In this document: positions 16,153-24,373 of the stretch, piece by piece
Layout of the letters: every line of letters begins with the position of its first letter
Position numbering within the stretch: the stretch's first letter is position 1
The notes under the pieces: model-generated
Database searches by the model: none
What the model was told of the DNA's origin: nothing
What the model saw: only the letters and a program-made list of their open reading frames with translations
Assembly: GCA_017860135.1 (NCBI GenBank)
Contig: JAFNAG010000043.1
Location: 1 to 38,003 of the forward strand
Length of the DNA: 38,003 nt
Source: Acidobacteriota bacterium
Lineage (GTDB): Bacteria; Acidobacteriota; UBA6911
Direction: 5' to 3'
Translations under genes and position numbers: made by a program

Positions 16153-16742
16153 GTGACAAGAGTTCGCGGCGTCAGTTCATCGACCGCTCCTTCCGCATCA
16201 TCGGTTTTCTGGGAATCGGCGGCGCGGCGGGCGTGCTTACAAAGAGGGCTTCCAGCTCCGCCGTGTATCAGATCGACCCGTTCAAGTGCACTTCCTGCGA
16301 TCTGTGCCGGACCTCCTGTGTCTTGAGCCTGTCGGCGGTGAAGGCGGTGAACGATTTCGAAAAATGCGGCTACTGCATGCTCTGCCCCGCGTATATGGAC
16401 GTGAACAGCCGGCCGGATGAAAAGGGGATCCCGACGGGAAAAGTCTGTCCCCAGGATGCGCTCAAAAGGCGCGTGGTCGGCCGCGTGGATCTGGAAGATC
16501 CCAACAACAACTATTACGAGTACGCAATCGATGAAACCCGATGCGACGGGTGCGGCAAGTGTGTGAAGGCCTGCCTGCCTCCTGCAGGAAATGGATCCCT
16601 TCGCCTCGAAATCCGCTACACGCGCTGTGTGGAATGCAATGAGTGCGCGATCCGGGTTGTATGTCCGGATGACGCAATCGTGCGCGTGCCGGTGCCCGGA
16701 ATGGCGCCCACGGCGGATTCTTCCGAAAGAGAGAAAGCCTAG
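16149..16742 (+). CDS. NapG-like multi-cluster 4Fe-4S ferredoxin with Tat-type signal
   Basis: A 197-residue protein. The N-terminus SRRQFIDRSFRIIGFLGIGG fits a twin-arginine signal, pointing to export after folding with its clusters. Cysteine sets: CTSCDLCRTSC (about residue 43), CGYCMLC (about 75) with a later CPQDA, CDGCGKCVKAC (about 133), and CVECNECAIRVVC (about 159) followed by PDDAI. That is enough for about four [4Fe-4S] clusters, as in NapG/MauM-type periplasmic ferredoxins. It overlaps the NHL-like gene by four bases, and the NapH-like membrane protein gene starts 13 bases after it. The NapG-NapH pairing is a known quinol-side electron-transfer unit, which supports this reading. 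Confidence 0.88.
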   Translation: MSDKSSRRQFIDRSFRIIGFLGIGGAAGVLTKRASSSAVYQIDPFKCTSCDLCRTSCVLSLSAVKAVNDFEKCGYCMLCPAYMDVNSRPDEKGIPTGKVCPQDALKRRVVGRVDLEDPNNNYYEYAIDETRCDGCGKCVKACLPPAGNGSLRLEIRYTRCVECNECAIRVVCPDDAIVRVPVPGMAPTADSSEREKA

Positions 16743-16755
16743 CTTGCAAGTCTGT

Positions 16756-17733
16756 ATGATCCGGTCACGCCGCTTCCGGCCGCTGATCCTGTTGCTCATG
16801 GTGCTGGCCTCGAGCGCGCTCTTCGCCCAGTACCAGCGGAAGCCCCCTGATTTCGGGGGAAGCTACAGCTTCCCGTCTCCCGAGCATCCGGAACCGCGTT
16901 CCGAGTGGGTCCGCCTGCTCGACGTCGGAATGCTGGTCGCGGGTCTGGCGCTGGGAACGTGGCTCATACTCAAGCGTCGCAGCCGCGGTGGCGTGATGTT
17001 GCTCAGCATTGGGGCGCTCGCGTATTTCGGTTTTTACCGGAAAGGGTGCATCTGCCCGATTGGGGCCATTCAGAACGTCACCCTCTCCCTGACGGATCCC
17101 TCCTATGTTGTCTCCTTGAGCATTGTAGTGTTCTTCTTTCTTCCGTTGGCAACGGCGCTCCTTTTCGGGCGCATCTTCTGCGGAGGCGTTTGCCCGATAG
17201 GAGCAATCCAGGACCTGGTCCTGCTGCGGCCGCGGAAGGTCCCGGAAAAGCTCGACAGGGCATTGCGCTGGCTTCCTTACCTCTACTTGGGGCTTGCGGT
17301 CCTGTTCGCCGGCTGGGGCCTGGGCTTCAAGATCGGCGCCTGGGAAGTGCAGGCTGCAAGGCGCTTCCTGATCTGCGAATATGATCCCTTCATCGGCCTG
17401 TTCCGGATCTCCGGGGCTTTCCACATGCTGGCGATCGGTGCGGGATTTATCCTGGCCGGCATGTTTTTCGGGCGGCCATATTGCCGCTGGCTATGCCCCT
17501 ACGGCGCGCTTCTGTCGATCCTGTCCCGGTTTTCCTGGAAAAACGTGCAGATCACTCCCGACAAGGAATTGGACTGCGGCCTGTGCGCCGACGCCTGCCC
17601 GTATGGCGCCATCCACAATTACCGTGCGGACCGGGCCTCCTGCCTCGCCTGCGCGCGCTGCTATGAGTATTGCCCGCGCGAACAGGTGCTGCGCGGAGCC
17701 GGCGACGAATTTGTGCAGGTAAAACTGCCATGA
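16756..17733 (+). CDS. NapH/NosR-like membrane polyferredoxin
   Basis: A 325-residue membrane protein. After an N-terminal hydrophobic helix (LILLLMVLASSALFA) come several helices, with cysteine motifs at their ends: GCICPIGAIQ, CGGVCPIGAIQ and CRWLCPYGALLS. A C-terminal pair of [4Fe-4S] sites (CGLCADACPYGAI and CLACARCYEYCPRE) follows. This is the layout of NapH and the NosR C-terminus, which pass electrons between the membrane quinol pool, cytoplasmic clusters and periplasmic partners. The start is uncertain: ATG 16756 lacks a clear ribosome site, and TTG 16744 directly after the previous stop is possible. Its stop overlaps the start of the NuoEF fusion gene (ATGA), so it is a likely direct partner. 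Confidence 0.87.
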   Translation: MIRSRRFRPLILLLMVLASSALFAQYQRKPPDFGGSYSFPSPEHPEPRSEWVRLLDVGMLVAGLALGTWLILKRRSRGGVMLLSIGALAYFGFYRKGCICPIGAIQNVTLSLTDPSYVVSLSIVVFFFLPLATALLFGRIFCGGVCPIGAIQDLVLLRPRKVPEKLDRALRWLPYLYLGLAVLFAGWGLGFKIGAWEVQAARRFLICEYDPFIGLFRISGAFHMLAIGAGFILAGMFFGRPYCRWLCPYGALLSILSRFSWKNVQITPDKELDCGLCADACPYGAIHNYRADRASCLACARCYEYCPREQVLRGAGDEFVQVKLP

Positions 17734-20576
17734 TACGTCGCTGGACATCCGTAATACGCAGTTGGGCTGGGATCGGCGCTGCCCTTGTCGCGTTGATTGC
17801 GGCGGCCTGGCTTTTTTCCGTGTACGTCCAGGCGCAGCGTGCCCTGCCGGTCGAGAAGGCCCTGGTCGACGATCTGAAAGCCAAAGCGAGAACGGATGCG
17901 GAGGTGCAAAAGATCCTGCAACCGGAATTGGATCGTCAGCATGAGACATTGGTGCGAAAAAGAAAAGTATACGACCGGGGCGGGATTGTTCTGCTCATCG
18001 CCGCTGGTGTTTTCCTGGCGTGGTTCAAATGGTTCCGCCCCGGTCCGGGGGAGTGGGCAGGTGTCCCCGCGGCACTCCTGAAGACGCTGGAATGTATCCC
18101 TCCGCGTTCTGCCGAGTCTGCCGCCGGAACGCACGCAGCCAAAATTCATGAAAAAGCCGGAATTCAGTCGCCTGTTCTCAGTCTGCCGCCGTCGGACTCG
18201 AACGCGGTTCCGGGCGCCGTCGATCTTGGCCCGATGCGTGAGATTCTGGAGCGGGAAGGACGGAGTCCGGAATCCATCATCCCGATCCTCCAGGCCATAC
18301 AGTCCAGGTACCGGTATTTGCCCGGCGCGGTGCTGCGCAAGGTGTGCGAAGAAACCGGGATATCGCCGGCGCAAATTGCCGGTGTGTCCACGTTTTATGG
18401 GCAATTCCGGCATGATCCTGTCGGGGAACACATCATCCGGGTGTGCGAAGGGACAGCTTGTCACGTTTCCGGCGCCACGGAGGTGGAGAATGAACTGCGC
18501 CGTTGTCTGGGAATGACCAACGGATCGGGCACTGATCCTTCCGGACGTTTCACGGTCGAGCGGGTGGCATGCATCGGCTCCTGCAGCCTTGCGCCGGTCA
18601 TGACGATCGACGAGAAGATCTACGGGCGGCTGAGCGCCTTCAGCGCCGGCAAGACGCTCCGGGATTTTGTCAGGTCCGACGGCGAACAGAAGAAAAACGG
18701 CAATGGGAAGCAGGGGGCCGCGGCGAGAACTTTTTCGCAGGCCGGGGAAAGCAGCGGCCGGAGTGGAGTGGAGGTCCGCGTCGGTTTCGGTTCCTGCGGC
18801 ATTGCCAGCGGTGCACCCGCGGTCATGGCTGCCATGCAGGAGGCGGCCAGGTCGATGGGAGGCGGTGTTGCCGTGAAGCCTGTCGGTTGCAGCGGCCTCT
18901 GCCACTCCGAACCGCTGATCGAGGTGATCGATCGGAACCGGAGCACGCTGTACGGAAATGTGAGCCCGCGGGACGTCCGCAGAGTCCTGCGCCGGCATGT
19001 CGCGCCTCGCGGCCTGGTCCGAAGAGCCCGTGAAGGAATCCGGGAGGCGCGCGAGCGGCTTTTAAAGGATGATGCGTGGGTTCCCGCGAGGGAGCGTGAG
19101 GTGGACGCGGCGCCGTACATCCGCAAGCAGGTCCGCGTTGTGCTCGAGAATTGCGGGAAAATCGATCCGCTGTCGTTCGACGAATATCGTGGGAGGGATG
19201 GATGGCAGGCGCTGGAATTGTGTCTGACCAGGCTGCCGCCGGAAGATGTAATTGAAAAGATCAGGGCCTCGGGGTTGCGAGGCCGCGGGGGCGCAGGCTT
19301 CCCCACCGGCGTCAAGTGGGAAATCGCGCGCCGCGGCGCCGATCCCGTCAAATACGTCATTTGCAACGGCGACGAAGGGGACCCGGGCGCCTTCATGGAC
19401 CGGGCGGTTCTGGAATCGGATCCCTTCCGGGTCATCGAAGGGCTGGCCATCGCCGCATATGCCATCGGTGCTGCAGAAGGATTCATCTATGTGCGTCGCG
19501 AATACCCCATCGCCTCGGAGCACATGCGCGAGGCGATCCGGCAGGCCGAAAGCCACGGCCTGCTCGGCGACCACATTCTGGGAAGCCCGTTCAGCTTCAA
19601 GCTCAGAGTGAGGGAGGGTGCCGGCGCGTTTGTCTGCGGGGAGGAGACGGCGCTCATCCAATCGATGGAGGGCAAACGCGGCATGCCTCGCCTGCGGCCG
19701 CCGTATCCGGCCCAGTCCGGGCTTTGGGGAAAACCGACACTCATCAACAACGTCGAGACGCTGGCCTGCGTCCCCTGGATCCTCCGAAAGGGACCCGAGG
19801 CATTTGCGGCCCTGGGAACGGATAAATCCAAAGGGACAAAAGTCTTTTCACTGGTCGGGAAGATCAACCGCGGCGGACTTATTGAAGTTCCCATGGGAAT
19901 TACAATTCGCGAGATCGTCGAGGAAATCGGCGGCGGCATCAAAGGCGGGAGGAAGTTCAAGGCCGTTCTGGCGGGCGGCCCTTCTGGAGGCTGCATTCCT
20001 GCAAGCCTGGCAGACACGCGCATCGATTATGAGGATCTGGCTTCCACGGGCTCGATCATGGGATCGGGAGGGCTGGTGGTTCTGGACGACCGCGACTGTG
20101 CGGTCGAGATCGCCAGATATTTCCTGCATTTCACCCAGAACGAGTCTTGCGGGAAGTGCACCTTCTGCCGCATAGGGACCAAACGCATGCTCGAGATCCT
20201 GGAGCGAATCTGCAAAGGGAAGGGGCGCGAAGGAGATCTGCGCGACCTGGAGGATCTCGGCAGGCACGTCCGGAAGGGCAGCCTGTGCGGGTTGGGACAG
20301 ACCGCTCCCAATCCGGTGTTGACCACGCTGCGTTATTTCCGGGAAGAGTATGAGGCGCATATCCACGAGAAACGCTGCCCGGCGGCACAGTGCAAGACCC
20401 TGATCCATTACCGGGTCCTCGACTGCTGCACCGGTTGCACTCTGTGTTCCCAGGCCTGCCCTGCAGGGGCAATCGAGGCGCGGCCTTACGAGCGCCATGT
20501 GGTCATGGACGACCGATGCACGAAGTGCGGCATGTGCGTGACCGCCTGTCCTGAAAACGCAATCGAGGTGGCTTGA
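17730..20576 (+). CDS. Membrane-anchored NuoE-NuoF-ferredoxin fusion (NADH dehydrogenase module)
   Basis: This 948-residue protein combines modules that are normally separate. Residues about 10-30 and 82-102 are two predicted membrane helices joined by a charged loop. Residues about 168-320 are NuoE-like, with a thioredoxin-fold [2Fe-2S] set (CEGTAC and CIGSC). Residues about 345-430 are a second thioredoxin-like domain as at the N-terminus of some NuoF/HydB proteins, with three cysteines visible (GSCG, VGCSGLC). Residues about 455-860 are NuoF: GRGGAGFPTG, CNGDEGDPGAF, GAGAFVCGEETA for FMN and NADH, and ESCGKCTFC with GSLCGLG for the N3 cluster. The end carries two ferredoxin motifs (CTGCTLCSQACP, CTKCGMCVTACP). 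All expected NADH-site residues that I can recognise are present. The membrane tether is unusual for NuoEF. Confidence 0.9.
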   Translation: MIRRWTSVIRSWAGIGAALVALIAAAWLFSVYVQAQRALPVEKALVDDLKAKARTDAEVQKILQPELDRQHETLVRKRKVYDRGGIVLLIAAGVFLAWFKWFRPGPGEWAGVPAALLKTLECIPPRSAESAAGTHAAKIHEKAGIQSPVLSLPPSDSNAVPGAVDLGPMREILEREGRSPESIIPILQAIQSRYRYLPGAVLRKVCEETGISPAQIAGVSTFYGQFRHDPVGEHIIRVCEGTACHVSGATEVENELRRCLGMTNGSGTDPSGRFTVERVACIGSCSLAPVMTIDEKIYGRLSAFSAGKTLRDFVRSDGEQKKNGNGKQGAAARTFSQAGESSGRSGVEVRVGFGSCGIASGAPAVMAAMQEAARSMGGGVAVKPVGCSGLCHSEPLIEVIDRNRSTLYGNVSPRDVRRVLRRHVAPRGLVRRAREGIREARERLLKDDAWVPAREREVDAAPYIRKQVRVVLENCGKIDPLSFDEYRGRDGWQALELCLTRLPPEDVIEKIRASGLRGRGGAGFPTGVKWEIARRGADPVKYVICNGDEGDPGAFMDRAVLESDPFRVIEGLAIAAYAIGAAEGFIYVRREYPIASEHMREAIRQAESHGLLGDHILGSPFSFKLRVREGAGAFVCGEETALIQSMEGKRGMPRLRPPYPAQSGLWGKPTLINNVETLACVPWILRKGPEAFAALGTDKSKGTKVFSLVGKINRGGLIEVPMGITIREIVEEIGGGIKGGRKFKAVLAGGPSGGCIPASLADTRIDYEDLASTGSIMGSGGLVVLDDRDCAVEIARYFLHFTQNESCGKCTFCRIGTKRMLEILERICKGKGREGDLRDLEDLGRHVRKGSLCGLGQTAPNPVLTTLRYFREEYEAHIHEKRCPAAQCKTLIHYRVLDCCTGCTLCSQACPAGAIEARPYERHVVMDDRCTKCGMCVTACPENAIEVA

Positions 20577-20611
20577 AATGCAGATGTGCGGATCATCATA
20601 GAGACACACGT

Positions 20612-22565
20612 ATGATACAACTGACGATTGACGGTCGGGAGACCTGGGTCGAAGAAGGGACGACGATCCTGGAAGCCGCGCGGCGGATGTCCATCCGGAT
20701 CCCAACGCTCTGCCACGTGGAGAACTTTCCTCCTTCCGCCTCGTGTTATCTCTGTGCGGTGCAGATCGAGGGAGTTTCTCACCTCTCCCCGTCGTGCGCG
20801 ATGCCGGCGGCAGACGGCATGGTGGTCTCGACCGACTCGGACGAGGTGCGCGCCTCGCGCAAGACGGCGCTCGAGCTTCTGCTCTCGGACCATGTGGGCG
20901 ATTGCATCGGCCCGTGCAGGTCGGGCTGTCCTGCGCGCCTGGACATTCCCGGTTTTGTCACGGGCATCGCCAGAGGGGATTTCCGGCGCCCGGCGGAAAT
21001 TGCCGCCGACGCTCTGACGCTGGCCGGCTCTCTGGGGCGTATCTGCCCGCGCTTGTGCGAGCAGCGCTGCCACCGATGCGAGACGGGAGAACCGCTGTCG
21101 GTGGGCAATCTGCATCGTTTGGCGGCTGACCGGGACATGGCGTCCGGGGCGCGCTTCATCCCGCGAAAGGAAAAGAGCACGGGGAAGAGGGCGGCCGTTG
21201 TCGGCGCCGGGCCTGCCGACCTGGCTGGCCCGTGAGATCGAAGTGATTCGCGCGCTGGGCGGGGAGTTCCGCATGGAGAGCCGGTTGGGCCGTGACTGCA
21301 GCCTCGAAGACTTGCGACGCGATTTCCACGCCGTCTTCCTGGCGATCGGGGCCCAGGGATCCCGCGGCCTGGACTGTCTGGGCGAGGAGCTGGCGATTCC
21401 GGCGATCGACTTTCTCGGTCAGGTTGCTGGCGGCGTGTCGCCCCGCACCGGCACCGAGGTCGTCGTCTTCGGCGGCGGCAACACCGCCATGGATGCGGCC
21501 CGTACCGCCATCCGGCTCGGGGCAGGATCGGTGCGGGTGCTGTACCGCAGGACGCGCCGCGAGATGCCCTGCCTCATGTCGGAGGTGGAATCGGCCGAGG
21601 CGGAAGGCGTCGTGCTCGAGACCTTGATTGCACCGGCCCGGCTGGCGCGCGCTGCAGGCGGCGGTTTCGAGATCACCTGTCTCCGCATGGACCTCGGGGC
21701 GCCGGATGAAAGCGGTCGGGCGCGCCCGGTCCCCGTGCCCGGCTCGGAGTTTTCCCTGCATGCGACCTGCGTGCTTGCCGCCATCGGTCAAACCGTGGAG
21801 GCGGGTGCACTCTGTGCCGGAGATCTCAAGCTGTCATCCAGGGGTATTGCCGTCAATCCGCTGACCCTGGCCACAAACCTCGAAGGCGTGTTTGCCGGTG
21901 GAGATGCGGTGAGCGGGGCGGACCTGGCAGTCCGGGCTGTGGCGGCCGGGAGACTTGCCGCGGTCTCCATGGATCAATTCCTGGCAGGAAGGCGTGTGCA
22001 CGGGGATCCGGAGATGGTCACCGTCCTGATGGGAAAGATGCAGGAGGAGGAGTTGGCCGAGTTCTTCCGCGGGATCGAGGCATCGCCCCGTGCATGCACG
22101 CCGGAACTTCCTGTGGAAGAGCGTGTCAAGAGTTTTGCCGAAGTGGATCTGGGGTTTTCCGACGAGTCCGCCCAGAGTGAAGCCGGGCGCTGTATGAACT
22201 GCGGCTGCTGGAAGGCCGGCGTCTGCAGCCTGCGGCAACTGGCCACGGAGTATGGCGCGGACCCCGCGCGCTTTGCGGGTGCGCGCAGGCGGTTCCATCG
22301 GGACTCCGCCCACCCGGAAATCGTATTTGAGTCCGGGAAGTGCATCCTCTGCGGTGCATGCGTGGCGGCCGCCGCCGGCGTGGGGGAAGGCCTGGGGCTG
22401 GCCATTGTGGGCAGGGGATTCGAGGCAACGGTAGCGGTCCCGCTGCGAGGAACCATGATCGAAGCGCTGCCTTCCGCCGCGCGGCTCGTGGCAGAGGTGT
22501 GTCCGACCGGTGCATTCTCAGTGAAGACCAATGGCAACGGAGGCTGCTCCCATGGAACATGCTGA
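20612..22565 (+). pseudogene. [2Fe-2S]/GltD-like flavoprotein gene with internal deletion and frameshift
   Basis: The first frame (from ATG 20612) encodes a NuoG-type [2Fe-2S] domain (C-x11-C-x2-C-x13-C near residues 33-61), a His/Cys stretch (HVGDCIGPC), a GltD-type cluster region (CPRLCEQRCHRC) and the opening of the FAD-binding fold, VVGAGPA, then stops at 21235. From about 21210 the next frame continues LAREIEVIRALGG, an NAD(P) site (FGGGNTAMDA), and C-terminal CMNCGC and CILCGAC ... CPTGA motifs. Roughly 40 residues normally between GAGPAG and REIE are missing, and the frame changes. CTGCCG fits both sides of the joint, suggesting a short-repeat deletion or an assembly artefact. Intact relatives are NADPH- or ferredoxin-linked (GltD, NfnB, SfrB). 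Only one C-terminal cubane cysteine set is visible. Confidence 0.75.
22539..22543 (+). promoter_or_regulatory. Ribosome-binding site setting the propeller 2 start
   Basis: GGAGG lies eight bases before ATG 22552, inside the end of the preceding gene. It favours 22552 over the in-frame ATG at 22531. Confidence 0.5.
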
Positions 22566-24051
22566 CCTGCGGATCCCGAATCCGCGCGGCGCCGGCGTTC
22601 GCGGAATACTGCAGACCATCTTATTCCGGGGCCTGCTCCTTCCCGCTTGCTTCGTCCTCTTCCTTTCGGCAACCACGCCTCCCTCTTCCCAGGACTGGCC
22701 GATGTGGGGCGGCACCGCCTGGCGGAACATGGCTTCACCGATGAAAAACCTGCCTGATTCCTGGGACGTCAAGACCAGACGGAACATCAGATGGAAGGCG
22801 GACCTGGGAGGGCAGTCTTACGGAAATCCCGTGGTCGCAGCCGGAAAGGTCTTTGTAGGGACCAATAACGAGAACCCTCGCGATCCCGGTATCACCGACG
22901 ACAAGGGCATTCTCCTCTGCCTGCGCGAGTCGGACGGCGAATTCCTCTGGCAGGCGGTCACCGACAAACTTGCCTCCGGAAGTGAAAACGACTGGCCGGC
23001 CGTGGGTATCTGCTCCTCGCCGGCGGTGGAAGGGAACCGGCTGTATTATGTTTCCAACCGGGGAGAACTGGTTTGCCTCGACACGGAAGGTTTTTCGGAT
23101 GGAGAGAACGATGGGGCTTTCCGGGAGGAGAAACACAGAGGCGCACGCGATGCCGACATCATCTGGAAACTGGACATGATGAAGGAACTCGGTGTGTACC
23201 AGCACAACATGGCCAATTCCTCGCCGGCAATCTGGGGGGACCTCCTCTTTGTGGAAACCTCCAACGGCAACGACGAGACCCACGAGCGCATTCCCGCACC
23301 GCAGGCTCCGAGTTTCCTGGCGGTTGACAAAAACAGCGGCAAGGTGGTGTGGCAGGACGATTCACCGGGGAATCGCATCCTTCATGGCCAGTGGTCTTCG
23401 CCTGCACTCGGAGAGGTGAACGGGATGATGCAGGTCTTTTTCCCCGGCGGCGACGGGTGGCTCTATGGTTTTAATGCCAGGACGGGGCAACAGATATGGA
23501 AGTTCGATCTGAATCCCAAGGGTGCCGTGTGGCCCAAGACGAAGAGCGATGCTATCGCCACACCCGTTTTCCACGACGGGAAGATCTATCTGGCGACAGG
23601 CCAGGATCCGGAGAACGGCGAAGGCATCGGACACCTGTACTGTATCGATCCCGGGAAGAGCGGTGATGTCACTGAGTCCGGGCGCATCTGGCACTTCGAC
23701 AAGATCCGGCGCAGCTTGTCCATGGCTGCGGTAACGGACGGACTGGTGTACATATCCGATTTCAGCGGGTTCCTGCACTGCCTGGACGCGCAGACAGGGA
23801 AGCTCTACTGGACTTATGACGCGCTTGCCGCAGTTTGGGGCTCTCCGCTGGTCGCAGACGGAAAAGTCTATCTGGGGGATGAGGACGGCGATGTTGTCAT
23901 TCTCCAGACCGGAAAGGAGCTCAAGAAGATCGCCGAGTGGAACATGGGGAATTCCGTCTACAGTACGCCCGTGCCGGCGAATGGAGTGCTGTACATCATG
24001 ACGCGCAGCGAACTGTACGCCATCGCCAATCCCACGGAAAAAAATAATTAA
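22552..24051 (+). CDS. Secreted PQQ-like beta-propeller protein (propeller 2)
   Basis: A 499-residue protein whose start overlaps the end of the GltD-like gene by 14 bases, placing it in the same operon. A long charged N-region precedes a hydrophobic signal or anchor (LLLPACFVLFLSA), then DWPMWGGTAWRNM, the usual entry motif of this propeller class. Blades are marked by LCLRESDGEFLWQ, AVDKNSGKVVWQDD, FNARTGQQIWKFD and LDAQTGKLYWTYD. It is longer than propeller 1 and has an insertion rich in acidic residues around SDGENDGAFREEKHRGA. I see no dehydrogenase active site. As with propeller 1, a periplasmic scaffold or docking role for the redox chain is plausible but unproven. Confidence 0.82.
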   Translation: MEHADLRIPNPRGAGVRGILQTILFRGLLLPACFVLFLSATTPPSSQDWPMWGGTAWRNMASPMKNLPDSWDVKTRRNIRWKADLGGQSYGNPVVAAGKVFVGTNNENPRDPGITDDKGILLCLRESDGEFLWQAVTDKLASGSENDWPAVGICSSPAVEGNRLYYVSNRGELVCLDTEGFSDGENDGAFREEKHRGARDADIIWKLDMMKELGVYQHNMANSSPAIWGDLLFVETSNGNDETHERIPAPQAPSFLAVDKNSGKVVWQDDSPGNRILHGQWSSPALGEVNGMMQVFFPGGDGWLYGFNARTGQQIWKFDLNPKGAVWPKTKSDAIATPVFHDGKIYLATGQDPENGEGIGHLYCIDPGKSGDVTESGRIWHFDKIRRSLSMAAVTDGLVYISDFSGFLHCLDAQTGKLYWTYDALAAVWGSPLVADGKVYLGDEDGDVVILQTGKELKKIAEWNMGNSVYSTPVPANGVLYIMTRSELYAIANPTEKNN

Positions 24052-24071
24052 GCGCGGGCATCGGCCCGCAC
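24052..24071 (+). terminator. GC-rich hairpin after the operon, possible terminator
   Basis: GCGGGC at 24054-24059 pairs with GCCCGC at 24064-24069 around a four-base loop, directly after the stop at 24049-24051. The following bases (ACGCTTTATCC) include only a weak T stretch. The sequence belongs to the same family as the palindromes at 2312-2331 and 2463-2482, so it may equally be a REP unit. Confidence 0.35.
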
Positions 24072-24242
24072 GCTTTATCCTTGTTTGAGTGGGACGAAAG
24101 TCTGAATTTGCGACTGTTGAAACAAGGGCCAGCTACGAATCCCACGAATTGCACGGACGAGCGGGCCGGGCTTCTCATGGGTGATATTCCCGGCGGTCTT
24201 TCGAGCGGATGCGCGAAAGTGGCGCAAGGATTCGTTCTGACG

Positions 24243-24347
24243 ATGGATGATAAGTTTCCATTCGTGATCCTGTTCGGCCTGATGCTTCCGGGAGCAATTC
24301 GCCAACCGGATGCCTGGCCGATGTTCCGCGGGAGTTCCGCCTTATGA
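24243..24347 (+). pseudogene. 5' stub of a PQQ-like propeller gene
   Basis: From ATG 24243 the frame reads a signal-peptide-like stretch (FPFVILFGLMLPG) and then DAWPMFRG, the entry motif of the secreted propellers in this window, but stops at 24345-24347 after 34 residues. The rest of the gene is absent, and the glycosyltransferase starts 26 bases later. I read it as the truncated beginning of a sixth PQQ-like propeller gene. The region 24072-24242 holds a CACGAATTGCACG repeat copy (24143-24155) and no gene. Confidence 0.5.
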
Positions 24348-24373
24348 AGCGTTTCGGAAGCTGAACCGCAGAC

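Noticed and set aside
17730-20576. Part of an ordinary complex I operon
   Set aside because: No other Nuo subunit (NuoA-D, NuoG-N) is present; the neighbours are NapGH-like and propeller proteins.
17730-22565. An electron-bifurcating HydABC-type hydrogenase
   Set aside because: NuoE/NuoF-like modules fit, but no protein has the H-cluster cysteine motifs of HydA, and no maturation genes are present.
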